Origin: Actinomycetota bacterium
Lineage (GTDB): Bacteria; Actinomycetota; Actinomycetes; UBA12327
DNA length: 15,791 nucleotides
Direction of reading: 5' to 3'
Assembly: GCA_003529305.1 (NCBI GenBank)
Contig: DPWC01000103.1
Span: 7,956-23,746 of the forward strand
Part shown: positions 6,303-13,556 of the stretch, one piece after another
Layout of the letters: every line of letters begins with the position of its first letter
Position numbering within the stretch: position 1 is the first letter of the stretch
Notes under the pieces: model-generated
What the model was told of the DNA's origin: nothing
Database searches by the model: none
What the model saw: only the letters and a program-made list of their open reading frames with translations
Made by a program: the position numbers and the translations under genes

Positions 6303-7243
6303 CAAGTTCGGGCACCTTCCGGCCAAGTGACGCCGCTATTCAGGCGGCTGCGGATGTTTCACGCGAAACATTGGGTGGCGGTGAAGACACCCCTCTGGCT
6401 CGAGCGGCGGCTGAAGCTGTGTTATCCGCTGCGGGGGGACGCTCGAGTCGCCCCCTGCCGCATCCGGACAAGACCCGGGTGCTCACGGTCTCGAACCAAA
6501 AGGGTGGAGTGGGCAAGACCACCAGCACGGTTAATTTGGCGGCAGCCTTGGCCTTTCTTGGGCAGCGGGTGCTGGTGATCGATCTGGACCCCCAGGGCAA
6601 TGCGTCGACGGCGCTCGGGATCCCGCATCACGAGGAAATCGTGTCGATTTATGACGTCTTGCTGCGCGATCTCCCCCTGAGCGATGCCGTGGTGCCGGTG
6701 GCGTCGGTTCCTCGCCTCTTTGGTGTTCCCGCCACCTTGGATCTCTCAGGTGCCGAGATTGAGTTGGTTCCCTTGGTGGCCCGCGAGACTCGGCTGAAGC
6801 GCGCCCTGGACACCTTCCTTGCCCAATCGACCGATAGGTTTGATTTCGTCTTCATCGACTGCCCACCGTCTTTGGGCCTGTTGACCGTGAACGCGCTGGT
6901 GGCCGCCGAGGAAGTGCTCATCCCCATCCAGTGCGAGTACTACGCACTCGAAGGCGTGAGTCAGTTGGTGCGCACCGTCGAGATGATCCGCTCACACTTG
7001 AATCCGGTTCTGTCGATTTCCACCGTCTTGTTGACCATGCACGACGCTCGGACCCGGTTGTCCTCCGAAGTGGCCGCCGAGGTGCGTGCTCACTTCGGCG
7101 ATCGTGTTCTTCCGACCGCCATTCCACGGTCGGTCCGGGTCTCTGAGGCACCGTCGTTCCAGCAGACGGTCCTGACCTATGACCCAGGCTCCACCGGCGC
7201 GGTGGGTTATGTGCAGGCCGCTCGCGAGATGGCCCTGCAGTGA
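6299..7243 (+). CDS. parA: Chromosome-partitioning ATPase ParA
   Basis: ParA is a Walker-type ATPase that binds DNA non-specifically as an ATP dimer and pulls ParB–parS complexes to segregate origins. The 314-residue product has an N-terminal extension of about 58 residues, then VLTVSNQKGGVGKTTSTVNL with the deviant Walker A KGGVGKT (68–74), the Walker A' segment VIDLDPQGN (93–101) and the Walker B/switch segment FIDCPPSLGLLTVNAL. The ATG at 6299 has AGGAG at 6283–6287; the frame is open far upstream, but that part overlaps rsmG and has no protein-like character. Residues 20–24 (VSRET) are encoded by a parS site. parB begins 64 bp downstream, so the two form an operon. Confidence 0.96.
   Translation: MTSSGTFRPSDAAIQAAADVSRETLGGGEDTPLARAAAEAVLSAAGGRSSRPLPHPDKTRVLTVSNQKGGVGKTTSTVNLAAALAFLGQRVLVIDLDPQGNASTALGIPHHEEIVSIYDVLLRDLPLSDAVVPVASVPRLFGVPATLDLSGAEIELVPLVARETRLKRALDTFLAQSTDRFDFVFIDCPPSLGLLTVNALVAAEEVLIPIQCEYYALEGVSQLVRTVEMIRSHLNPVLSISTVLLTMHDARTRLSSEVAAEVRAHFGDRVLPTAIPRSVRVSEAPSFQQTVLTYDPGSTGAVGYVQAAREMALQ
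6355..6370. promoter_or_regulatory. parS site inside parA
   Basis: TGTTTCACGCGAAACA matches 15 of 16 bases of the parS consensus TGTTTCACGTGAAACA, the only change being T to C at position 10. It falls at codons 19–24 of parA and encodes VSRET, the same peptide and reading frame as the parS-like site in rsmG about 930 bp upstream. ParB from the next gene is the expected ligand. Confidence 0.85.
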
Positions 7244-7307
7244 GGAAGTACCAACCAGTGAACGGCGTAGGTCACTACCGGTCCGACGAGCTAAGGGAGC
7301 AGTGCTG

Positions 7308-8570
7308 ATGGCGGCCAGGAAGGGCGGACTCGGGCGCGGCCTCGGTGCCTTGATTCCCCAAGGATCCTCGCCTGTTCCGGCGAGGTCACCCGGCAAGAAG
7401 ACGACTGCTGCGAAGAAAGCGGCCGTGACCAAAAAGCCGGCGGCGAAGAAGGCGGCCGTGACCAAAAAGGCTGCTCCGAAGAAGGCGGCAGCGAAAAAAT
7501 CTGGGGTAAAAAAATCTCCAGAGAAAAAAATTCTGGGGAAAAAATCTGCAGCGAAAAAATCCGTAGCGAGGAAGTCCCCGGCGAAAAAATCCGCGGTAAA
7601 GAAGTCCCCGGCGAAGAAGCCCTCGGCGACGAAGCCGCTGGCGACCCAGCCCGCGAGGAAGAAATCGACGCCTGCTCGAACCAGCACCGCCGCCAGGCCG
7701 GCATCGCGGACCTCCGGATCTGCCTTGCCCATCTCTGGATCTCTCGGCGGTGGGCTGGTCTCCGGTGCGTACTTTGCGGAGATTCCGGTGGCCGCCATTC
7801 GGCCAAACCCACGGCAGCCACGAACGATCTTTGATCCACAAGACCTCGCCGAGTTGGTGGCCTCGATTCGCGAGGTCGGCCTCTTGCAACCCGTGGTCGT
7901 GCGACCCCTGGGAGCTGACCGTTTTGAGTTAGTCATGGGCGAGCGGCGTTGGCGGGCCCATCAAACAGCTGGCCTGAGCCGAATTCCGGCCATTGTGCGT
8001 CGCACTGAAGATGCTGATCTGCTGCGCGATGCCTTGCTGGAAAATCTGCACCGCAGTCAACTCAATGCCTTGGAAGAGGCGGCGGCCTATCAGCAGCTGC
8101 TGGACGATTTTGCCTGCACGCACGAGGAATTGGCCGAGCGCATCGGGCGGTCGCGCCCGCAGATCACCAACATGATCCGGCTGCTCAAACTTCCACCAGC
8201 GGTTCAGTCCAAGGTTGCCGCGGGAGTGCTTTCAGCTGGTCACGCTCGAGCCCTGCTGGGCCTTGAGGATCCCCAGCAGCAACTGGCCATGGCCGAGAAG
8301 ATCATCAAGGAGGGGCTGTCAGTTCGTGGGGTGGAAGAACTGATCGCCCTGGGTCGGCCGATCCGGGCCACCCGCAAGGGCTCACAGGCGCGTGCGGCGG
8401 GTCCGGATCTTGGTGAACTGCAAGAGCGGGTCGCTGATGCGCTGGATACCAAGGTGACCATGTCGGCGTCCGCCAAGGGCCGGGGCCGGATCGCTGTGGA
8501 GTTTGCGACTTTTGAGGATCTGCGCCGCATCGTGGGGGTTATTGCCCCGCAACGCCCCGCGCAGTACTGA
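7308..8570 (+). CDS. parB: Chromosome-partitioning protein ParB with lysine-rich histone-like insertion
   Basis: ParB is a CTP-dependent DNA clamp that loads at parS. The 420-residue product has the N-terminal ParA-stimulating leader GGLGRGLGALIP (6–17), then an unusual Lys/Ala/Ser-rich tract (about 30–120, 32 lysines), a linker, and the ParB/Srx CTPase core with NPRQPR (167–172), GERRWRA (211–217) and ENLHRSQLN (245–253). The helix-turn-helix follows (about 275–295, IGRSRPQITNMIRLL), then a C-terminal dimerisation region (about 370–420). Typical ParB proteins are about 280–380 residues and have only a short linker after the leader; the excess here is the basic tract. The ATG follows AAGGGAG at 7293–7299. 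The 3' end overlaps the convergent ddl-like gene by 32 bp. Function is secure; the role of the insertion is inferred. Confidence 0.95.
   Translation: MAARKGGLGRGLGALIPQGSSPVPARSPGKKTTAAKKAAVTKKPAAKKAAVTKKAAPKKAAAKKSGVKKSPEKKILGKKSAAKKSVARKSPAKKSAVKKSPAKKPSATKPLATQPARKKSTPARTSTAARPASRTSGSALPISGSLGGGLVSGAYFAEIPVAAIRPNPRQPRTIFDPQDLAELVASIREVGLLQPVVVRPLGADRFELVMGERRWRAHQTAGLSRIPAIVRRTEDADLLRDALLENLHRSQLNALEEAAAYQQLLDDFACTHEELAERIGRSRPQITNMIRLLKLPPAVQSKVAAGVLSAGHARALLGLEDPQQQLAMAEKIIKEGLSVRGVEELIALGRPIRATRKGSQARAAGPDLGELQERVADALDTKVTMSASAKGRGRIAVEFATFEDLRRIVGVIAPQRPAQY
7413..7637 (+). repeat. Tandem repeats encoding the lysine-rich tract of ParB
   Basis: Two successive 33-bp units (7413–7445 and 7446–7478) encode KKAAVTKKPAA and KKAAVTKKAAP. 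They are followed by ten 15-bp units at 7488–7637, each encoding a pentapeptide of the form xxKK(S/P/I), with KK pairs spaced exactly five residues apart and one RK and one TK variant. Several units use AAA-AAA codons, giving runs of 6–7 adenines (7508–7514 and 7524–7530 are seven long), which stand out in this GC-rich sequence. The array stays in frame throughout. Confidence 0.9.
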
Positions 8571-9531
8571 TCGCCTGGCGCACCAGTGCCGCGCAGGTGG
8601 CGCCAAGGTCCAGCCCTGCTGCCTCGAGGGCCTGAGGCAGCAGTGAAGTCTCCGTCATCCCTGGGGCGACATTGGTTTCCAGGTACTTCACCCCTGCATG
8701 GGGCTGCACGATGACATCGGTACGAGACAACCCCTGCAGGCCCAGCACCCGGTGCGCCGTCAATGCCGCCTCGGTCACCGCTGTAATCGTCTCTGCGGCT
8801 AGCCGAGCGGGGGTGAAGAACTCAGTGAGGCCAGCGGTATAGCGCGCGGTGTAGTCATAGAAGGCACCATCGGGAACGATTTCTACTGGTGGCAGCGCCA
8901 CCGGACCCTCGCCGATGTCGATGACCGAAATCGCCACTTCTGTGCCAGCCACATACTGCTCGATGAGGGCGGTATCGCCATAGCTGAAGCAGGCCACCAT
9001 CGCTCCCGGCAGTTCGGCGGCGTCTCGCACGATGCTCACACCCAGGGCAGATCCACCCTTGGCGGGCTTCACCACCACTGGAAGGTTGAGCTTCTCTTCC
9101 ACGGCACGCAGGACCTCAGCGGCACCCAATTCGCGAAATGCAGCATGCGGCAGCACTACAGATCCCGGTGTCTCGATGCCGGCCCGGCGAAGTGCGGCCT
9201 TGGCTAGGGGCTTGTCATAGGTGAGTCGGCTTTCGGCGGGCGCAGATCCCACATAGGGCAGATCCAGGAGGTCCAGCAGGTCGCGGATGGCGCCGTCTTC
9301 ACCTGCGGCCCCGTGAAGAACAGGGAAGACGGCGTCGGGTCGCTCGGTGCGAAGAGTGGGAACCAAAGCGGCGTCCATGTCGAGTTCGAGAACCTCAAGA
9401 CCTTCGCCGCGCAGTGCCTCGGCGATTCGTCGACCAGAGCGCACCGAGACATCGCGCTCGTGCGATAACCCTCCGGCGAGCACCACCACGCGCAAGGTGG
9501 TCATCTCCGAAGCCTGCTGATCCGCATTCAC
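8539..9531 (-). CDS. ddl: D-alanine–D-alanine ligase family protein (ATP-grasp)
   Basis: This family joins two D-alanines using ATP, supplying the dipeptide for peptidoglycan precursors in the cytoplasm. The product (330 residues from GTG 9531) opens with VVVLAGGLSHERDVSVRSG, has HGAAGEDGAIRDLLDLL and YDKPLAKAALRRAGI, the ATP-grasp segment VVVKPAKGGSALGVSIV, the omega-loop-like YDYTARY, and the C-terminal metal/substrate motif LETNVAPGMTETSLLP. Most Ddl active-site residues appear to be present, but GSALG replaces the usual GSSxG and an Arg replaces the Lys of YDYxAKY. GTG 9531 is preceded by GAGGTGG five bases away; GTG 9540, one base after the upstream gene's stop, is an alternative. It is coupled to the aminotransferase. 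Many actinobacteria carry another ddl elsewhere, so it may be a paralogue with a different substrate. Confidence 0.85.
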   Translation of the reverse strand: MNADQQASEMTTLRVVVLAGGLSHERDVSVRSGRRIAEALRGEGLEVLELDMDAALVPTLRTERPDAVFPVLHGAAGEDGAIRDLLDLLDLPYVGSAPAESRLTYDKPLAKAALRRAGIETPGSVVLPHAAFRELGAAEVLRAVEEKLNLPVVVKPAKGGSALGVSIVRDAAELPGAMVACFSYGDTALIEQYVAGTEVAISVIDIGEGPVALPPVEIVPDGAFYDYTARYTAGLTEFFTPARLAAETITAVTEAALTAHRVLGLQGLSRTDVIVQPHAGVKYLETNVAPGMTETSLLPQALEAAGLDLGATCAALVRQAISTARGVAGQ

Positions 9532-9541
9532 GATGGCCACC

Positions 9542-10855
9542 TCACAGCGTTTGCGGTCCGGGAGCGGCGGCTTGATCGGTCGGGGCTGACCCGGCAGGTC
9601 CGGCAGTCGTGCCGAAGGTATTCAGCAGTTCCAACTCCTCTTCGAGCACCCCGCCAAGGCGTCGGACGCCTTCGCGGATGGCATCGGGGGTGGGGAAGCA
9701 GTAGGAAATCCTGAGGTTCTGTCGACCCTGACCATCGATGTAGAACGCCGTCCCGGGCACATAGGCCACGCGAGCGGTGACAGCCCGGGGCAGCATGGAG
9801 GTGGCATCGATGCCATCAGGCAGCGTCACCCACACATAGAAGCCACCATCAGGTCGGGTCCACGTGGTGCCGGCGGGCATGAACTGCGCCAGTGACTCCA
9901 GAGCCGCATCGCGGCGTTCACGGTAGACCTCGCGGAAGGTCTTGACCTGATCCATCCAGGGCTGCGTCTCGAGGTAGGTCGAGATGGTGAGCTGGGAATA
10001 CGCCGGTGGGCACAACACGGCGGCCTCTGCGGCCAAGGTCAACTTCTCGCGAACACCGTGAGGGGCAACAGCCCATCCCACCCGAAGTCCAGCAGCGAAG
10101 GTCTTGGAAAACGACCCCAGGTAGATGACACCGTCGCTGTCGTGAGCGCGGATTGCTTCAGGAATTGAACCTTCAAAACCCAGCAAGCCGTAGGGGTCGT
10201 CCTCAATGACTAGCACTCCTGCGCTCTGGCAGATCTGGAGGATCTCGGCCCGGCGCTGCTGAGGCTGTGAGAGCCCTGCGGGGTTGTGGAAGGTGGGAAT
10301 TGTGTAGACGAATTTCGGTGTTCTCCCCTGTGCAGCAAGGGTTTCGAGGCGTTCACGCAATGCGGTCGGCTCGAGGCCGTGCTCATCCATCGCCACATGT
10401 TCGACACCGACCTGATAGGCCCGAAACACTCCCAGTGCTCCGACATAAGACGGCGCCTCGGCGACGATCACATCACCGGGATCACAGAAGATGCGCGTGA
10501 CGAGGTCGAGTGCCATCTGCGAACCAACAGTGACGACGACATCGTCAGGGTGTGTGGTGATTCCCTGCAGCGCAACAATGTCGCAGATCTGTTCACGAAG
10601 TCGCGGGTCACCGTTGCCGCTGCCATATTGCAAGGCCACTTGTCCGCGTTTGGCCAGCATCTCGGTCACTGATCGACTCACGACATCCATCGACAAGGCA
10701 GCGATGTTGGGCATTCCACCAGCCAGCGAGACGACCTCAGGTCGTGACGCCACGGCGAACAACGAGCGAATCTCGCTGGCGGTCATGGAGTGTGTGCGCT
10801 GTGCGTAACGTGCCAAATGTGGGTCCAGGCGATTGCCATGCGATTCAGTGGTCAT
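9542..10855 (-). CDS. PLP-dependent aminotransferase, fold type I (class I/II)
   Basis: The 437-residue product is a pyridoxal-phosphate aminotransferase of the 2-aminoadipate/valine–pyruvate type (COG1167-like catalytic domain without the MocR HTH). Visible markers: VSLAGGMPN (42–50), LQYGSGNGDPRLREQI (75–90), VTVGSQMALDLVTRIF, YTIPTFHNPAG (184–194, with the cofactor-binding Asn), VIEDDPYG (217–223, Asp and Tyr contacts), the Schiff-base lysine K251 in GSFSKTFAAGLRVGW, and the substrate carboxylate Arg in QNLRISYCF. The ATG at 10855 follows a near-perfect AGGAGGTG; longer in-frame starts are not needed. The stop lies 10 bp before the ddl-like start, so the pair is one operon. Substrate cannot be read from sequence; a role in amino acids feeding the cell wall is only suggested by the neighbour. 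Confidence 0.9.
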   Translation of the reverse strand: MTTESHGNRLDPHLARYAQRTHSMTASEIRSLFAVASRPEVVSLAGGMPNIAALSMDVVSRSVTEMLAKRGQVALQYGSGNGDPRLREQICDIVALQGITTHPDDVVVTVGSQMALDLVTRIFCDPGDVIVAEAPSYVGALGVFRAYQVGVEHVAMDEHGLEPTALRERLETLAAQGRTPKFVYTIPTFHNPAGLSQPQQRRAEILQICQSAGVLVIEDDPYGLLGFEGSIPEAIRAHDSDGVIYLGSFSKTFAAGLRVGWAVAPHGVREKLTLAAEAAVLCPPAYSQLTISTYLETQPWMDQVKTFREVYRERRDAALESLAQFMPAGTTWTRPDGGFYVWVTLPDGIDATSMLPRAVTARVAYVPGTAFYIDGQGRQNLRISYCFPTPDAIREGVRRLGGVLEEELELLNTFGTTAGPAGSAPTDQAAAPGPQTL

Positions 10856-10945
10856 GGCACCTCCTGACGATGGGCGGCGGGTCCCTGCGTGGGCGGTTGA
10901 GCAGCCGTTGGGGTGACAAGCATGGGGCATAGCAAACGGTGCCAT

Positions 10946-10962
10946 CACGCCGGATCGGCGTG
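10946..10962 (-). terminator. Hairpin after the cwlM-like gene, possible terminator
   Basis: CACGCCG (10946–10952) and CGGCGTG (10956–10962) form a perfect 7-bp stem with a 3-nt loop, starting 6 bp after the amidase stop codon in the direction of transcription. No T-run follows, which is common for actinobacterial terminators. It would separate the amidase transcript from the downstream aminotransferase–ddl pair. Confidence 0.5.
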
Positions 10963-10968
10963 CCGTGA

Positions 10969-12087
10969 CTAGGCGTCGCTGAACAGCCGCACGACGCCTC
11001 GTGCGATGGCTTCGGCTGCGCTATCCCGGAAGGCGGGGTCAGCAAGATGTGCGGCGTCGGCTGGATTGCTCAAGTAACCGATCTCTACTCGCACGGCCGG
11101 CATGCGCGTCAGGCGCAGGAGGTCCCAGGTCATGGGATGTGTGCGCCCGTCTTGTAGGTCAACTGAGGTGGTGATTTCGTCTTGGATCATCTGGGCCAGT
11201 CGCTGCCCCACCATGGAATGGCGCGTGCCGTCTTGCGTTCCGAAGTAGTAGGTGGCGGCGCCGCTGGCGTGGGATGACTCACTGGCATCGGTGTGAATAG
11301 AGATCACCAGATCGGCCTGGGCTCGGTTGGCGAAGTCGGCGCGCTCAGTTTCCGTCAGTGGTGCTGCGAGGTCGGCAGCGTGAGTGAGCAACGCCTGTGC
11401 GCCCATGGCGGTCAGGCGGCCTTCGATACGCGAGGCGATGTCGAAAGCGATATCAGCTTCGGCGAGCGAGGCAGCACTGGCGGTCGCGGGGGCCGTACAG
11501 CCATGATCTCCACCGCCATGACCGGCATCGATGACGATGGTGGACCCCGCCGGTGTTGAGCCCAAGCTACGCAGTGCACTGTGCTCCAGCAGGGCAGCCC
11601 CTGACCCTCCTGTGATGGGTCGGGCCAACCTTGTGAGGGCATGCAAAGTGGCCGGACCGCAGGTGCCGTCTGCCGTGAGCCCGGTGTGCTGTTGAAATTC
11701 CTGCACCGCCGCATGGGTCTGTGGTCCGAAGACGCCATCGGCCCGACCCGCATCAAAACCCAAGGCAGCAAGGCGTTGTTGCAACTCGGCGATGTCATCG
11801 CCACGCATCAGCGCACTGACCTGAAAATGCAACAAGCGATCGCCGAGCCGCCAATGTGCTTCATCAAGGCTGCGCAGCGTTTGTGCGCCAACGATGCCAT
11901 CGACCAGCAGCCCACGGCGCTGTTGGAACGCTCGGACCGCAGCGTCAAGATCGGTGCCGAAGATGGCTGGATCACCACCATCAAGTGGCGCCGCGGCGAC
12001 AAACCCCAGAGCCGATAGTTGGCGGCGGATGTCCATGACTGCTGAGCCTTCGGACCCCTGTCGCAGAAGCGCCGCTCTAGTAGTCAT
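10969..12087 (-). CDS. cwlM: CwlM-like N-acetylmuramoyl-L-alanine amidase with two peptidoglycan-binding domains
   Basis: The 372-residue product has two PG_binding_1 repeats (about 8–74 and 94–151) followed by an Amidase_3 domain (about 183–370). Zinc ligands are visible as H190 (IDAGHGG), E210 (SLAEADIAF) and H265 (SIHTDA), and the catalytic glutamate as E335 (VEIGYLSN). The order and the position beside trxA match mycobacterial CwlM (Rv3915). There is no signal peptide: the N-terminus goes straight into the first repeat. Mycobacterial CwlM is known to act in the cytoplasm, where its phosphorylated form stimulates MurA, so a regulatory role is plausible. The zinc site, however, looks intact, so hydrolase activity cannot be excluded. 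The ATG at 12087 lacks a good ribosome binding site. It lies 50 bp after trxA and may be co-transcribed. Confidence 0.9.
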   Translation of the reverse strand: MTTRAALLRQGSEGSAVMDIRRQLSALGFVAAAPLDGGDPAIFGTDLDAAVRAFQQRRGLLVDGIVGAQTLRSLDEAHWRLGDRLLHFQVSALMRGDDIAELQQRLAALGFDAGRADGVFGPQTHAAVQEFQQHTGLTADGTCGPATLHALTRLARPITGGSGAALLEHSALRSLGSTPAGSTIVIDAGHGGGDHGCTAPATASAASLAEADIAFDIASRIEGRLTAMGAQALLTHAADLAAPLTETERADFANRAQADLVISIHTDASESSHASGAATYYFGTQDGTRHSMVGQRLAQMIQDEITTSVDLQDGRTHPMTWDLLRLTRMPAVRVEIGYLSNPADAAHLADPAFRDSAAEAIARGVVRLFSDA

Positions 12088-12137
12088 TGCCGTGTCTTAT
12101 CGATGACGATGAGCCGGTGAACCACACGCAGTGGGTC

Positions 12138-12467
12138 TCAGCCAATGAATTCGGCAAGGTCCTCAAGCAACTTTGCCTTGGGCTTGGCGCCGATGATCTG
12201 CTTGACGATCTGCCCACCCTGGAACACATTCATCGTCGGGATCGACGAGACGCCGTAGTTCGCAGCGATGCTGGGGTTTTCGTCAACATTGAGTTTGACG
12301 ATGGTCAGCTTGTCACCGTGCTCAGCGGCGATCTCTTCAAGAATGGGTCCCACCATGCGACAGGGGCCGCACCACTCGGCCCAGAAGTCCACCAGTACCG
12401 GCTTGGTGCTGCCTAGAACATCGTTCGCAAAAGTGGCCTCAGTCACGGCCTTTGTTGCCTCGCCCAT
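12138..12467 (-). CDS. trxA: Thioredoxin
   Basis: This is a 109-residue thioredoxin, a cytoplasmic protein disulfide reductase. It has the active site WCGPC (C33 and C36), VLVDFWAEWCGPCRMV around it, the KLNVDENP strand and the cis-proline P77 in SIPTMNVF. Length is typical for a stand-alone thioredoxin. The ATG at 12467 is preceded by AGGAGGA at 12472–12478; the longer open frame upstream lies over the trxB end and is not needed. It starts 37 bp after the trxB stop, so the reductase and its substrate are made from one transcript. Confidence 0.97.
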   Translation of the reverse strand: MGEATKAVTEATFANDVLGSTKPVLVDFWAEWCGPCRMVGPILEEIAAEHGDKLTIVKLNVDENPSIAANYGVSSIPTMNVFQGGQIVKQIIGAKPKAKLLEDLAEFIG

Positions 12468-12504
12468 GGTGTCCTCCTGGTGTCGATGGGGTTGTGCGCG
12501 CTGA

Positions 12505-13446
12505 TTAGGACGCGTGGTCCAAGCCAGCGAGGTAACGCTCTGCATCTAGTGCGGCGGCACATCCGGTGCCGGCGGCCGTGATGGCCTGACGATAGCGGTG
12601 ATCCACCACATCCCCGGCGGCAAATACTCCGGGCAGGTTGGTGTGGGTGGAGGGGTGGTTAACAGTGATGTAGCCGTCGGCGTCGAGATCAATCTGACCG
12701 ACGAAGAGCTCTGAGCGAGGCTCGTGGCCGATCGCCACGAAGAGGCCCCCGACGGCAATCTCCGATTCGGCGCCGGTTTGCGTGTTGTGCAACTTCAGGC
12801 CCGAGACCTTCGCCTCACCGAGAACATCCACGACCTCGGTATTCCAGACAAACTCGATCTTCTCGTTCGCTAGCGCGCGCTCGCTCATGATCCGCGATGC
12901 CCGCAACTGATCCCTGCGGTGAATGACACGAACCGTCTTACCAAATCGCGTCAGGAACAGTGCTTCTTCCATGGCGGTGTCGCCGCCACCAACGACAACG
13001 ATGTCTTGGTCCTTGAAGAAAAAGCCATCGCAGGTCGCGCACCAGGAGACTCCATGGCCCGAGAGCCGCTTCTCGTTGGCCAGTCCCAGCTCGCGGTAGC
13101 CCGATCCGGTGGCAATGATGACGGCACGCGCGCGATGAACAACTCCATCGCCATCGGTGACTTCCTTGATGTCACCGAGCAGATTGACTGCGTTGACATC
13201 GTCGGTGACGAACTCGGTGCCGAATCGCTCCGCCTGCTCGCGCAACTGGTTCATCAGTTCGGGGCCCATCACTCCTGACGGAAACCCGGGGAAATTTTCA
13301 ACTTCCGTGGTGTTCATCAGGGCGCCACCGGCGGTGACAGCTCCTTCAAACAGCAATGGCTGCAACTGGGCGCGCGCGGCGTAGATACCAGCGGTGTATC
13401 CCGCTGGCCCGGAGCCAATGATGATCAGCTCGCGTACATCACTCAC
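12505..13446 (-). CDS. trxB: Thioredoxin-disulfide reductase
   Basis: TrxB uses NADPH and FAD to reduce thioredoxin. The 313-residue product has the FAD-binding GSGPAG (11–16), ATGSGYRELGL, the redox-active pair CATC (136–139), the NADPH-binding GGGDTA (153–158) followed by HRRDQLRAS, and the second FAD segment FAAGDVVDHRYRQAITAAGTGCAAALDAE. Length is standard for the low-molecular-weight bacterial type. The start is GTG with AGGGA upstream. A candidate SigR/SigH-type promoter lies about 80 bp upstream, and trxA follows. Confidence 0.97.
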   Translation of the reverse strand: MSDVRELIIIGSGPAGYTAGIYAARAQLQPLLFEGAVTAGGALMNTTEVENFPGFPSGVMGPELMNQLREQAERFGTEFVTDDVNAVNLLGDIKEVTDGDGVVHRARAVIIATGSGYRELGLANEKRLSGHGVSWCATCDGFFFKDQDIVVVGGGDTAMEEALFLTRFGKTVRVIHRRDQLRASRIMSERALANEKIEFVWNTEVVDVLGEAKVSGLKLHNTQTGAESEIAVGGLFVAIGHEPRSELFVGQIDLDADGYITVNHPSTHTNLPGVFAAGDVVDHRYRQAITAAGTGCAAALDAERYLAGLDHAS

Positions 13447-13524
13447 GGCAAATCCCTGTGGTTAGTGAGGCCGGAGCCCCGACACGGTGTGGTCTAGGCG
13501 GTGCAGCACTGCTTCACCGAGGAC

Positions 13525-13551
13525 AACTGATCCTAGGAGTCGAATGTTCCC
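13525..13551 (-). promoter_or_regulatory. Candidate SigR/SigH-type (thiol-stress ECF) promoter for trxBA
   Basis: On the minus strand, GGGAAC (13551–13546) is separated by 18 bp from GTT (13527–13525). This agrees with the published consensus of Streptomyces SigR and Mycobacterium SigH promoters, GGAA(T/C)–about 18 bp–GTT. It sits in the 110-bp gap between the anti-sigma gene and trxB, about 80 bp ahead of the trxB start, and trxBA is a known target of these sigma factors in both genera. Confidence 0.6.
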
Positions 13552-13556
13552 GAGCC

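Noticed and set aside
7488..7637. Regular repeats suggesting a CRISPR-like or minisatellite array
   Set aside because: Units are 15 bp without spacers and lie in frame inside parB, so they are coding repeats.
6992..7936. Long minus-strand frame of 314 codons opposite parA/parB, with many FF-containing repeats
   Set aside because: It is the mirror of the ParB lysine tract: AAA/AAG codons read as Phe on the other strand. No ribosome binding site and no protein-like composition.
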